64,000 bases of DNA. Origin: Porodaedalea pini. Lineage: Eukaryota > Basidiomycota > Agaricomycetes > Hymenochaetales > Hymenochaetaceae. The stretch spans positions 62,001 through 126,000 of the forward strand of contig NBAY01000027.1 of the NCBI GenBank assembly GCA_002794775.1. The letters run 5' to 3'. How positions within the stretch are numbered: the first letter of the stretch is position 1; the number at the start of each line of letters is the position of its first letter. The position numbers and the translations under genes were made by a program. Positions 1 to 11,449 of the stretch are shown one piece after another. A model generated the notes under the pieces. The model had not been told where the DNA came from. It did no database searches and worked only from the letters and a program-made list of their open reading frames with translations.

Positions 1-1534
1 CCTAGCTGATGCAGATCGCTTTCTGTTTCGTGCTGCCATCCTGCGTTCCGTAGACGGCATTGAAGAGGGTGGAGCTTCGATCGGGCCATTAGCTTTCGTA
101 GCCGACCGGTATTCAATCTGCGTCGCGACGAGAGTAGCCTGTGTGTTGCTTGGTCCTGCCTCGCGAGGTGGAGACGAACCGATCTGTAAGCCAAAGTGTT
201 CGAAGTCCGGAGCAAAAAAGTCGTCATCGTCTTGGTCAAAGCTGCGGGCACCTAAGCATATACAAATGCTAAACAGTTTGCAAGCAAACGTACCGTATAA
301 GGTCGTTCTCGTCCAGAGTATTCTTAGTCTTTCCTGTGGCAGCATTTGCCGCCTTTCTTGCGGGCTCGTGCCGTTGCCGTTGCCGTTGCCGAGCTTGTTC
401 CGGCGTAGAAGGTGAGCCTGTATCAGACGCAATGGCTTTCTTCCGTTTACCCCCTCTGTCAGAATTAGCGGAAACGTCCCTCGCGCGCGTTGCCGACATC
501 CGACGCTGAGACTTCCTACGTGGGACTCTCCCTTCTGCACGGCGTTCGTGGACCTCATCGGTAATATCAGCTGCTTCCTCACCGGATCGATCACCCCCTT
601 CGTCAGATTCCTCGTCACTCTTTCTCCTTTTGTTATTCTCGAGGTACCGGTGACCGCGAGTGCGACGCCGCTTGCCCAGGCCGACCGCTCTTTCATCATG
701 GGAATACTCGCCCATGCCGTCGGGACGGGGAGGATTGCGGAGAAGGTACTCATTAATCATCTCATCGAAGTGATCCTCATTGTTTTTGTATCGGCCCCGC
801 CAGGATTGCCAAGGATGACGCTCTGCCCAAGGATATTCATCCTTATGTATCTGAATCCATGGTCATGAATTGATAGAGTCCATCGAAACGGTCGAAACAC
901 TTACACCGTCACGAAGCTCTATGTAGACACTGTTACCCTTACGACCGCCGCTTGCCTTGTCAGGAATTCGACTTGCTAAGTATTCCGCCAGATGGACGTC
1001 GTCCTGTGCGATGAACGCTCTTCGTCTAAAAGCAGATACAATTCAGTTTACGACAAAGGAGGTCAACTTCAACTCACTGCGTGCCACTTTTGTGCCCTCC
1101 TTTTGATTTCTTTATAGGTTTGTCATGGTAGTACTCTTTACGATGGAGGCATCGCTTGATAAAATCTGGCATCTCGACGTAAGTCTTCTTGGAGTGAGAG
1201 AAACGAGCTTTGACCATGTCAAAGGACTCGCGGTGCACTAGTATGGTGTCCGCGTCGCGTTCATCTTCACATATGACCCCGCCGTTGTTCTAGTAAGAAA
1301 TGTCAGGACCTTATCACGCGACATAAATGTACCAGACACCTCGATGTCCCGTTCTAACTTCTCCTGCTGGTCAAGCGTCAGGCTTCGGTGCAAAAAGAAT
1401 TGCACCGGTTCCTTTATACGGTCACCCTTCACGAACACTTGAAACTCTGGTTGGTCCTCCGCTCCGTCGGTATCAGACTAGAAGAGCTAGATTAACGGCA
1501 TCCGAAGTACACAGATCTATGTATAGCTCACCAT
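1..1534 (-). CDS. Rap1-type telomere protein (BRCT + Myb), 3' part cut by window edge
   Basis: Telomere-binding or shelterin-associated protein of the Rap1 family, acting in the nucleus. Introns read at 1478-1531, 1290-1339, 1026-1077, 851-904 and 242-293. The spliced N-terminus holds a BRCT-like stretch (VFVKGDRI near 1438 to GVICEDERDADTILVHRESF near 1270). A Rap1-type Myb domain follows: RRAFIAQDDVHLAEYLA near 1010, then RHPWQSWRGRY near 805. After it comes a long basic, low-complexity region rich in K, R and E (about 760-300), and an acidic patch DQDDDDFF near 230. The reading frame is still open at base 1, so the C-terminal domain is missing. The chosen start makes exon 1 the ATG alone (1532-1534), followed directly by an intron; an upstream start is possible. 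The family call is confident from the Myb signature; the start is not. Confidence 0.8.
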
Positions 1535-2039
1535 TGAGAAGCAGGCAAAACAAATATGGTCAACCTCGACAGCGCAGGGAGTAGTGTTTGGTAACGACGC
1601 CGAATGTTTGACCAACTTGCAGTGTAAGTGTTAAGAAGGGTGTTGCAAAGAGGAACTGTTTGAGCAAAAGCACACACGAGCAAGACTGCGGTTGACAGAT
1701 GGTCCGCGGTTGACTGGGCGAACAAGGGACCTGCTGGCCGATATAACTATTCTGACTTGACAAGCGTTTTCAAGCACAGCCTACAGGTGCAAAAAGATAC
1801 TGTTGCTGCGAACAGAGACGTGTAAGTAGTGCACAGATGCAGAGTTGAAAATGGGGCGCGACGACTTGGATCAGGTTGTGTGACACAACCACTGTCACGA
1901 CGCGTTCAACCTCATGTGGAGACACAACAGGGCTCTGGTCAATTCGGAATCAATCTATCGCCTCCGTGTCAGTGTGTGTATTACGCTACTCAGTTCTAAA
2001 TATTCACTCATTTGTCTTAAGACAACACGTATTCTATCC
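1535..2039. other. Divergent intergenic region
   Basis: Shared upstream region of the Rap1-like gene (leftward) and the gene starting at 2040 (rightward). The short ORFs here overlap in several frames and resemble no known protein. I see no RNA gene or repeat. Confidence 0.5.
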
Positions 2040-2837
2040 ATGGCATACATCCCTCCGCACTTAAGAAACAAATATGATTCCCAGTCGCAAGCAGATCCGA
2101 GCTCGAAGTCTCTAAAGCCCCTTCAGGACAGGACAAAATCGACGTCAAGTCCAATTTTCTCCTTGGACAATCTCAGCACTCTCCTTGAATGTGACCGGAA
2201 GGAGCTCAGCACGCTCACTATAGTGAAACCTCCTGGTGTAGAGGAGCTGGACGCGTCAGAGCGAAACCTGGACGAGGACGTGCTACGCGCCATAATTCTG
2301 CACGAGGGCCAGCATCCAGAGTGGAAAGACGCTCATAGACTTCTCTGCAAATCTAATCTTCACGTGCTTCGCAGATTCGTTGGCGATCGTGAGGATCAGA
2401 GCGATAATGCGGTCTCACACGACCCGCAAGCGGATGTTCCAGATAACGAATATCCGCTATTCAAACAGGTCCCGTTCATGAAGAAAGGGTTCGAGTTTGC
2501 GGGTTGGTGGCGCATCCGGAACGTCGCGATTCTCGCCCCGCGGAGTGCAGAGCTCGTTGCCCTCTTCGAAAAGAAGTTCAACAAGCAGAATGGTCGTAGT
2601 TATAACCAAGCCTTTGCCGCTCAACGCGGCAAGTCAAAGACGCGAACGGAAGAGGCGTGGCGAGAGAGCCTCGACAGAGAATGGGCCGTCATTTCGCTTG
2701 TGCAAAATCTTGCGAGGAATGATCGACCTGAACTTCCGTCAACGCAGCGTTCTGGCAGCGAACAGGAGCTCCCCAAGGCCTCAGGAGTCAATGAGGTTGA
2801 TGAGTCGGCTGCGATTGTACAAGTTGTTGACGTGTGA
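2040..2837 (+). CDS. Conserved-looking hypothetical protein (MAYIPPHLR start)
   Basis: A single-exon gene of 265 codons. I do not recognise the family. The frame is open upstream to 1914, but the ATG at 2040 is preferred because MAYIPPHLRNK is a start typical of small hydrophilic eukaryotic proteins. The N-terminal quarter is Ser/Lys rich. The middle (residues about 80-115) looks helical and acidic. A more hydrophobic stretch, FEFAGWWRIRNVAIL, sits near residue 165. A basic stretch with GRSYNQAFAAQRGKSKTR follows near residue 200. There is no signal peptide or membrane segment, so a cytosolic or nuclear protein is likely. It is divergently arranged with the Rap1-like gene. Confidence 0.65.
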   Translation: MAYIPPHLRNKYDSQSQADPSSKSLKPLQDRTKSTSSPIFSLDNLSTLLECDRKELSTLTIVKPPGVEELDASERNLDEDVLRAIILHEGQHPEWKDAHRLLCKSNLHVLRRFVGDREDQSDNAVSHDPQADVPDNEYPLFKQVPFMKKGFEFAGWWRIRNVAILAPRSAELVALFEKKFNKQNGRSYNQAFAAQRGKSKTRTEEAWRESLDREWAVISLVQNLARNDRPELPSTQRSGSEQELPKASGVNEVDESAAIVQVVDV

Positions 2838-3092
2838 GATGAATGGAGTTTTTGACGGCCAATTGTGACGCATCATCTACAACTTATAATGGCCTACAGT
2901 TTCCATTTGTCTAGCCATGACTGCAGATCTCTCTTGCTTCATTGTACTTGTACCAGTGCTTTCAAGATTTCTTGCCCCTCTGACTAAATAGGATGAACTA
3001 CTTCAGAACACAGTACTGCATATGAAGGACTACGCCCAGCTGTACGCCACCCGCCAGCAATCTCTCGCATTTCAGCCCCAGACCGCAGTCTA

Positions 3093-5649
3093 TCAGACTA
3101 ACAAGGACTTGAGCTTGACGAAGTCAGGCGTTCCCAGCCCTGTTATGGCATCCCAGCCTAAATTGTCAATGAACAACGGTAACCCATGCTTCATGCACTG
3201 GAGAAAGAAATATGAAATCGCACCTTCCGTAGCATTGAAGCCTATACAGCAGAGACGGTCGATGAGCGTCAACAGGGTATTGCATAAAACAGAGAAAGTC
3301 CCACCTGGTGTATTGCATCCGGGGTTATTTCCAGACAGGATGTCGACGAAACCTTTGTGAAACAGCATAAGTAGATCACAACGGAAGAAAATGCAGCCGA
3401 CATACCAGAAAGCCCGACAGAGTAGAGAAGGGGATTAAGGAATCCTAAAGGTGGCTTTCCACTTGTGATGCGTGCGTCATTGAGCAGAGAAACGATGGCA
3501 GCGAAAGTAGGAGAGCTGGCAGACGTGCCACCTACAGACTCGACTTGACCACCAACGACAACTTGGAACCTATAGGTGGCCATGAATTTACAGGACACAA
3601 ATTTTCAGGATATTGTACTTGCCCTTCGCCTTGTGCACTGACGTCGGGAACTGCTCGACCAGCCGGACTATGATTGAATGTAATATTAGTGAACATATGC
3701 CCAGGCAAATGCGTTGGACGCTCTCACTTGAACAGACCAGCATATGTACTCCCAAGCTGCTTCAGGAACGGAGGTACAGCCTCGGACTGGTAAGATGGAC
3801 GAGGAAAGTATACCGAGAAACCACCCTGTGAGAAGCCTATTCCTGTTTCTGGTGAAATATGGAAGGTTGCGCCGACCTGCAGAATTCAATGAGCGTCTTA
3901 CACCACATACAGGATCTTGTACTACTGACACCGGTCACGAAGGGACAAGTCGCAGGGAAAACCTGGAAGCTCCATTGTGAGACACAAGAAACAGCGATAA
4001 TCATGCTGGAGATTTGACCACACTCACAGGCTGAAAGATCGTCCGATTTGTGCCATCATTGGTCAAGCACGTCCCAGCGCCTACACCACCATCTCCGCTA
4101 CTAAACATGACGGATGCCCCACGTACTCCGAGTTGAGCGAAGAGATTACAAGCACGGCTACGATAGAGAAACTCCTTGTCAGAGCAGAATATACTAACGA
4201 TGTGTCTTTCCACTCGCAAGTACGTGTAACGTACACTGCGAATTCCTTCGGGAATGTCTGTCTGCTCGAGTTAATTTGTATATTCATATGTTCACGAATG
4301 TCAAGCTTACTCGTCCCCGCCGTACGACGTAGTGAATGAAAACGGCATATCATCGTGCGAGAGGACGAAATTCAGCCAGTCAATATAAGGCTCATCGCGC
4401 TGCGGAGGCGTTACAGAGTCGTTTATTGTCGGAGCTGTCCCTGGAGTGGTATAATATATATTTGGAGTTGGGAACGTGAGTCCGGTCGTGTACTGATTGT
4501 CGAGATTTGCCTAATCGACAAGTCTTAGAACCTAGTGGGCGGGAAGCATAAATAATTAAATGACAATGACCTCTACACCTGGAATCGTCTGGTCGTTAAG
4601 CCCTCCGTCCACAGAAAGGATAGAGACGTTGAAGCCGACTGCATCAGGGCGAAACATTGAGTAGAATGTCTGCCCTTCTAATCAGACACCCAGGACAACT
4701 GAGAAGCTGATTAGCGCTCACTTGGAGGTCTGCGAAGTTCACGAACTGAGTGAATCATGCTATCAGAGGCCTTAGTTGTTCTGAGTGTCAAGAGCGACGG
4801 CGAACCTGCTCCAAATAACCGGTGACACCGATACGATTGCCTTTATGCACTGCCTGAGGAACGTATCCTTCAGTCCGATACAATTGCATCAAACACATCG
4901 GCGTGACCGTCATGTTGCAGCTCGCAGATATATTCTGCCCCGCAGGTCCAATCACATCCGAAAGTTCAGTCTCAGAATCCTTCACGCCCGGCACAGCAGT
5001 GGCAGCGTCATTAACATGGAATGTCGCATGCATCTTACGCATACTGTCAAACATCGTCGTTGGATGCACGAGGTCGATATGCGCGTGTAATGCGCGCGGG
5101 AGACTATATGTCAGTGTGCGTACGATGAGTTCCCCTGTGCCTTCATGTCGATACGTTCGATATTCTGCACCCAACATCACCTCAACACACATGAGCGGGA
5201 GACGTACGGAGAACCAGTCGCCCGCGGAGTTGCGTGAAATGTCTTTTTCGATATCGACACCATGCGCAGCAAGCCAAGAATGTACTGCGTCAACCGTCTC
5301 CTCATGCGGCTTCACCAGCTCCTCGACTTCACTTCACATTATCATAAGAATTAGCTTCAATCTGAAGTAAAATGCAAGAAGGAAGAGCATACAAGCGAGA
5401 AAGATGCTTTCCATAGCTCGGATGCAAGGGATCGCTGACTTGATACAATGTATCAATAAGGTTATCCATCCCGTTTTGCTTCAGCCCGATCTTCAACGTG
5501 ATAGGGTGGTCCGCAGAAGGGATTCCATGGTCCTCCCAGCCATCAGGAACTTGCACCCACGCATGTTTTACAACTAGCTCTGTAAGATGGGCAGGAGCAG
5601 CTTGGGTACGAATCGCAAGCAAAACAGGCAAAAGAGCGAGAAACACCAT
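3093..5649 (-). CDS. Sedolisin (S53) secreted serine-carboxyl peptidase
   Basis: Secreted acid endopeptidase or tripeptidyl peptidase, made as a pro-enzyme. It opens with a signal peptide ([12 protein letters not shown], from 5649) and the S53 pro-domain ([13 protein letters not shown]). The catalytic Glu and Asp lie in [13 protein letters not shown], which is formed across the intron near 4560-4510. The region [13 protein letters not shown]...[11 protein letters not shown] (about 4165-4075) is classic S53. The catalytic Ser lies in [12 protein letters not shown] (about 3530). The calcium-site end is NPGCNTPG...[13 protein letters not shown], with the stop at 3093. All catalytic residues are present and the gene looks functional. 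At least eight short introns break it. The exact subclass (grifolisin, aorsin or TPP-like) cannot be settled here. Confidence 0.9.
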
Positions 5650-6475
5650 TGCGCGGGCTGCTGCTGTCTGTCCTCTTTGGTTATGCTCGTCTCATATACC
5701 GGAAGGCAAACAGCGTCGGTATACTTAGGACCGATAGACGCCTTGAGGAAAGAACTCAAGAATCACTATGTGACCTCGTGGTCAACCGACCATGCTGAGC
5801 AGACTTAAAGCACGCTGTCCATTCCCAGGTTTCTTAAGTATCAACTTCGATGATAGATTGAATCGCACTCACATCCAATGACGGGCCATCTGCTCCGCAG
5901 CATGTAGGAAAGTTTGTACTCAAAGGCGGTCAGGCATGTTGTCGATACACAACGATATCGATAGATTGATAACAGAGTGACTTCAACTCAGTCGATTGTT
6001 ACAGTCAAGCCGAGACGCACAGACTTGATTTGTCACAGCGCAAATAACAACAATACCAACTTACAAACCCCACATGCTTTAATCATTACGAACTATCGGA
6101 AGGTCAAAGGTCATCAGCATCGGTCAGAGGGGAAAGAGAAATGCAACGGAAGGACTCACTGTGAAAGGTTCTCAGCCAGGCACAATACAGAAAACTCCCA
6201 GAAATCTTTGCTCGGCTTTCGAAGTGTGCTGCATCCGACCCAAATATAACTAGTGAGTTCACGGCTGCAATAGTGATCCAATGAGCTTGAGAGCAGCTAG
6301 ATACCTTGTTCAAGGTCTCACCCCAGCGCACGGATAAACCCACAGGAAAAACGGCATTCATCACTCTCACAGTGACAACCTCATTCTCCCCATCAACACT
6401 GCCCCCACCTTCCACATGCCCCGAAGTGCCCTCGCTGTATCTCCGGGGCTCGACACAAGCGAGCCCACAGAACCG
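5650..6475. other. Intergenic region upstream of the sedolisin
   Basis: Holds the sedolisin promoter and the eRF1 3' flank. A 103-codon minus ORF (6104-6415) has no recognisable content and is not called. No repeat or RNA gene is seen. Confidence 0.45.
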
Positions 6476-8062
6476 TCAGATGTCGTCGTCATCAGAGAAG
6501 AACTCGTCTTCGTCTTCATCGAATGAGGCAAGGTTCGTAAAGTCAACCTTGTACCGGAGCAGGCCGCCGATGCCGCCGAAGCCCTTCACGAACTGCGCGC
6601 CCTCCTGGGAACGATCGGTGACGAATTCGAGGTTCGCTCCGAACTCCTTGTACTTGTCTGCGAACCATTCGAGAAGTGGCTGTGGCTCCTGAGCTTGTTC
6701 CATCTCCAGGCCGGTCGACTTGTCGATGAACTTTTCGCGATCCTTCTCCTGCTCTTTGCTGGCGTGGACAATGATCTCCTCTGAAAATAAAACTGATAAG
6801 AATCACAGGAGTACCTCAGATCTATTTATATGCTGTACCATTAGCAGCATTGCGCAGGACATAACGCATGATGTCCAAGTTCTCCCAGACAATTAAGGTC
6901 TCGATGGCGCCAAGCTCAAGACCCTTTAGCGTATCATCTACACCAAAGCAGTACTTGCCAGTATCTTGACTAATCTCATCGAAGTATCTCTGGATAAGCC
7001 TCTTCTCCTGCACGAACTTGACATTGGCAAGAGATTCAGCCGCTAGTTCAATTGCCTAAAATCTGATCAGTTTTTGTTACTCATAAATCAAGGAGACGCC
7101 GGTATGTACCTGATTAAAGCCATTTTCGCCGCCGTAGCTGACATCGACGACCTTGATGATCTTCGCAGCCAATCGCTGGTCCAGCATATCACTCTGACTC
7201 AACTCCGTCTTGAAATCGGCGCTACCGGCGAGTACGAGACCAGTCACATTGACCTTGTCAGCTGTGATGAAATACTGTACGGCCAGCTCAGCAACCTTGC
7301 GGACATAGTTGTGACGCTTTTCATCGCGAAGACGCGAGAAACGTAGCGCAGACTGACCACCTCGGCCGTGCTTTTTTGGAAGGTCGACGGTGAATTTGTG
7401 TATGATGTCGCGAGTGTTGCCAGCGAGTGTGCCAAAGAGAGTACCGTTCCCATCCATAACAATAAAGCCAAATCGCTGGTCTGATTCAAGCAGCTCCGAC
7501 AGTGCTTCAGTGTGGAATTTGTTGTCGCAGAGGTAAAGAGAGCTGTAGACTCCATCAGAAAGTCGTGGTTTACGCGTTCATGACGAGACTCACGTATTGA
7601 TCGGCTTATGGGGCTCAAAGTCAAAGGACACCTTCTTCTCTTTTCCTTCATCCGTCAAAATTGTGCCTACAAAGAGAACCAATCCATTTGGAGGGACACG
7701 GTTGTAAAGCTTGAGGCGTTGCTGTGTACTGGTGATGGCCGCCAGGACAGACTGTCTGTTCACGCGTGACTTGATATTCGACGCCGTACCGTACTCTTGC
7801 GTCAACATCGCAGAGGCTTGCGAGACTTGACCCTTCACAACAGATGAGTATAGATCGAAAGGAAAATTTGCATACAACGATCACACCTTCGGGGGCAGGA
7901 TCAGACTGATCATGGACGTCCCAGCGCTGCAAACAAGTCAGTACTTGAAAGGTGTTGCAGTGATCGCAAAAGAGCATACCCTCTCGCTGAGTCCAAGCTC
8001 TTGATGAGCTTCTTCATCTTCCACATCTGAATGTTCTGCTCTCCTGCATCGGGCACCGACAT
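6476..8062 (-). CDS. SUP45: Eukaryotic peptide chain release factor 1 (eRF1)
   Basis: Recognises all three stop codons in the ribosomal A site and triggers peptide release together with eRF3. The start at 8062 ([19 protein letters not shown]) is the conserved eRF1 N-terminus. Domain 1 carries the stop-codon motif TASNIKS (about 7780). Domain 2 carries the catalytic GGQ in [11 protein letters not shown] (about 7360). Domain 3 ends in the usual acidic tail, [14 protein letters not shown], before the TGA at 6476. Several short introns are present. It is a normal housekeeping gene transcribed towards the sedolisin. Identity is certain from the two motifs; individual splice sites were only partly checked. 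Confidence 0.96.
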
Positions 8063-8334
8063 CGTTGCTGATTTTGTCTTGATATATGCGCGTCAAAGTC
8101 GTGAGGCCAATTTAGCGACAGCAGAGTTTTTAGATACAGAGGCAAAAAGGGGAGGTCCCCCAGATGTGAAGAAGGAGAAAGGAAGAGAGCAAGATGGGCA
8201 GAGATGATCAGTGGCGCCTCGGAGCCTCGTTGCGGCGACAGACCAAAACTTTGAGCTTACATAAGTAACCACGTTTGGTATGATCGACGCTTATGAGAGG
8301 TTTTCAGTAAATTATAATTAACTTGAACGGAGAC

Positions 8335-9799
8335 ATGCATATGGACTCGCATGAATACAAAGAACTCGCTCAGGCAGCCTTCTCGTACCCAGCTATTGAC
8401 AATCATACCCATCCACTGCTCTCAGCAGCGCATAAAGATGACTTTGCCTTCGAAGGCCTTTTTTCTGAAGCGCAGGGTCCGGCTCTAACTGAAGATGCTG
8501 TTAATACTTTGGCCTGCTATCGCGCCACGAAACAGCTTTCCGAACTTTTTGGTCGCGAAAGTGATTGGGATGCCGTAAAAAAAAGGCGGGAATCGATGAG
8601 TTACGAAGACCTCTGCAAAACATGTTTACGCCCTACAGGGATTCAATGTTTCTTGTTCGATGACGGTCTGGACGGTGAAGGGCTTTGCGAGAGCGTGCAA
8701 TGGCATGATCAATACTCATCTTCTCCGTCTAAACGAATTGTCAGAGTTGAAATTCTTGCACAGGTATGCTCGAGTATAATCTGACGATACTGCGGCTGAA
8801 ATCAAACAGGATATCCTAAAAACGCGCATCCCAAACTACCTGCCCGTTTCGCTCAACACTGCATCCTCGCTCCTGTCGGCATTTTCAACAGCATTCGATG
8901 ATGCACTAAAGGAAGCTGCTAACGACCCTCTGGTCGTGGGCTTCAAGTCCATCGCATGCTATCGCACGGGCCTCGACGTCTCGCCCAAAATCTCATCGCT
9001 GGAAGATATAGAAACTGCAATCATGGGCGCGATGAGACGCTATGTGGAAACCAAGGAACTTAGGCTCGCAGACAAACACTTCAATGACTACGTTGTCCGA
9101 CTGACTATGGAGGTCTCTGGGAAGTGCGGCAAACCTGGTGGGCTGACGCTACTCTTCCTCGTAACTTGAAGGCTAATCGTAATCGTAGTGCAGTTCCATA
9201 CAGGCTTGGGTGACGCGGACATCTCGCTTGCGCGCTCATCTCCCGCACACCTGCAGTCTCTCTTGGCAGCCTACCCGGCCACGCCTGTCGTCCTCCTGCA
9301 CTCCTCGTACCCATTCACGCGAGAGGCTGGCTACCTTGCGTCCGTGTACCAGAACGTCTACCTTGACTTCGGCGAGATCTTCCCGTTCGTGAGTAAGACG
9401 GGTCAGAAGAGCGTCGTGCGCCAGGTCCTGGAGCTCTGTCCGACAAATAAGATACTGTGGTCTAGTGCGTTCAGCCACTTTCGAAGAATGTTCCTAACAT
9501 CATATTGAACTCAACCCTGTTGCTAGCTGATGGCCATTGGTGGCCCGAGACATACTACCTTGGGACGATCCAGGCGAGAGAAGTTCTTTACGAGGTGAGT
9601 GGTTATATATACTTGCGTATTTCAAGTTCCTTGACTCCTACAGGTTCTTTCTGAGAGCGTTCGCAACGGCGAAGTTTCGGAGCAGCAAGCTGTCGGTATC
9701 GTTCGTCGTGCTTTGTTCGAGAACTCGAACAAGTTGTACAAGTTAGGCCTGTCGCCTGACCTGGAGTATGGGCTAAAAGCAGCGAAGTGGATGAAATAA
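8335..9799 (+). CDS. FluG-type amidohydrolase (amidohydrolase_2 fold)
   Basis: Metal-dependent hydrolase similar to the N-terminal half of fungal FluG-like proteins. The metal-binding start PAIDNHTHPLL appears at residues about 18-28. Later signatures are FHTGLGDADISLAR (about 9190), LLHSSYPF (about 9295) and SDGHWWPETYYLG (about 9530-9560, across an intron). ATG 8335 is chosen because the frame upstream starts only with a TTG. Introns follow about 8763 (GTATGC) and about 9140, with others near 9465 and 9595. Stop is TAA at 9797. The glutamine-synthetase half found in full-length FluG is absent, since the next gene is Hop2 on the other strand. The substrate is unknown. Confidence 0.85.
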
Positions 9800-10128
9800 G
9801 ATTACGGATGGAATGAAATTTTGATAATGCCTGTAAGATACTCTAGAATAGTTTAGTGCCTGCTCGACTGCACGGGTTAGCTAACTTTTCCCCACCAAAA
9901 AGTTACCTAGCAGCCCTAAGTTATGTGTCATTGTTACATTGCAATCTCAAATCTCAAAATGCAAATGAATTTTCTTTTGGTAATAATAGTACATTATGAG
10001 TCAATAGTATAACAGATCATAAGATGCAACAGCAAAGGTACAAATTAGTCATGCTCATGGATACAGAATTGACGCATATAAGCAGTTTCGAGTTACAGCT
10101 AGTCAGCTGGATGTCCGGAGCCAGACGC
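9800..10128. other. Convergent intergenic region
   Basis: AT-rich spacer between two 3' ends (amidohydrolase and Hop2). It contains no recognisable gene. Confidence 0.5.
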
Positions 10129-11213
10129 TCAGCGTCTCTTCACAGGTGCGACAGCACAAAGCGAGCCACGTTCAATATCTCTATGTTCGGTAGTGTCATA
10201 TTCGATCCCCAGGTCTTCAGCAAGTTCATTCGCCTGTTGCGGCGGAAGACTATCAGAGATAAGATGCCAGAGGCTGTTGAACCAAATCATGCAGTTGGTC
10301 GTCAGTCAGCATTGCCCTCCATGATACACATCCCTGGTTCTCGTTCTGACTCGAAGTGAACGTACTTATTGAAGACTTTGCGTCTCTTAACCCACTCCGC
10401 CCTCCACTTGACCCAGTCGGCATCGAGCTGGGCGATTTCCTCTGCAGTTAACAGGGATGCTGTCCCCGCCCGCAGAGGCGTCAGAAACCCCAGCGTTTTC
10501 TCAACCTGACCAGGACGTTATCATCAGCGCACGACAAAACAGTCAGTCATGTCGGCTCACAGCAGCTTTTGCATCTTCCAACTGCTGCTCAAGCTCCTCG
10601 TCCGTTGGCGTGCCTTTCAGCTTGGTAAGCTCTGTATGAACAGGTCAGCTCTCATATCTGCCAGTGAGAATGCACACATACCGGTTGTAATTTTCTTGGC
10701 ATGCTCAGTAAGAAGCTTATTCTCTTCCTCGATAGCCTTATGCTCAGCCTCGACCGCGGCGAGCTTGTCGGCAGGCATGTCTTCAAGGTCAGATTGCTTC
10801 GCAACAAAGAACGTCGTTTTCCCTGTATTCCAGAATATGATTTTATGATAAGCTAAGAAACGCCAAAGATGAAGAAGAACAGACACACCGTACGGTTTTT
10901 GCTTGATTTCGCCTTTTTCTGCTAGGCTGACGAGGATCTTCTGCGTCGCTGCTTTCGGCACGGCACCTTTCAAATTCGCACAGACATCCGCCGCACCAAA
11001 TGGTCTATTCATCTACAAGGACCGAGTCCGTATGGCATATTGCATCTAATGATGGTGGACTTACCTTCTTGAGATACTTGAGAACAGCATCTTCAGCTGC
11101 ATACGCGACTTGTCAGACTTGGCGCGCACAATCGTCAGATCTATAAGTGGCGAACCTTCGAGCCCTTTAAGCACTGGAATCTTATCTGAGCTTTCCTTGG
11201 CTTTTCCTGGCAT
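10129..11213 (-). CDS. HOP2: Hop2/TBPIP meiotic homologous-pairing protein
   Basis: Partner of Mnd1 that stimulates Dmc1/Rad51 strand invasion in meiosis. The N-terminus MPGKAKESSDKIPVLKGLE joins across an intron to AEDAVLKYLKK, then MNRPFGAADVCANLKG, the TBPIP winged-helix domain. A coiled-coil region follows, rich in E, K and L (DLEDMPADKLAAVEAEHKAI, about 10770). The C-terminal part ends in EDLGIEYDTTEHRDIE and a basic tail before the TGA at 10129. Start ATG at 11213 gives the usual N-terminus, and the length suits the family. Introns are about 50-60 nt. No break was seen. Confidence 0.9.
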
Positions 11214-11449
11214 GTCGTTTGGATTATGATGCTCGAGGAAGTATGGGAGATGAAGGTAAGCGAAGAGACGCGCGCGTGGCGCGATCACGTTATCAGAACG
11301 CGTCAACAAGTCATAACAAGATGTATAAAACAAGATCAACTGCATTTTGTGGTTTGCATTTTGTGATTCACCTCTTTCTCTTGCCTCTCATCTTCCACCG
11401 ACAAAATCGAGAGTAGTACATCCATCCACTTGCGGGAATCCTCGACGAG

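Noticed and set aside
1528..1763. Two overlapping minus ORFs upstream of the Rap1-like gene
   Set aside because: They overlap in different frames, match nothing, and lie in the promoter between divergent genes.
6104..6415. 103-codon minus ORF between eRF1 and the sedolisin
   Set aside because: No start context, no homology and no conserved composition; it overlaps the eRF1 3' flank.
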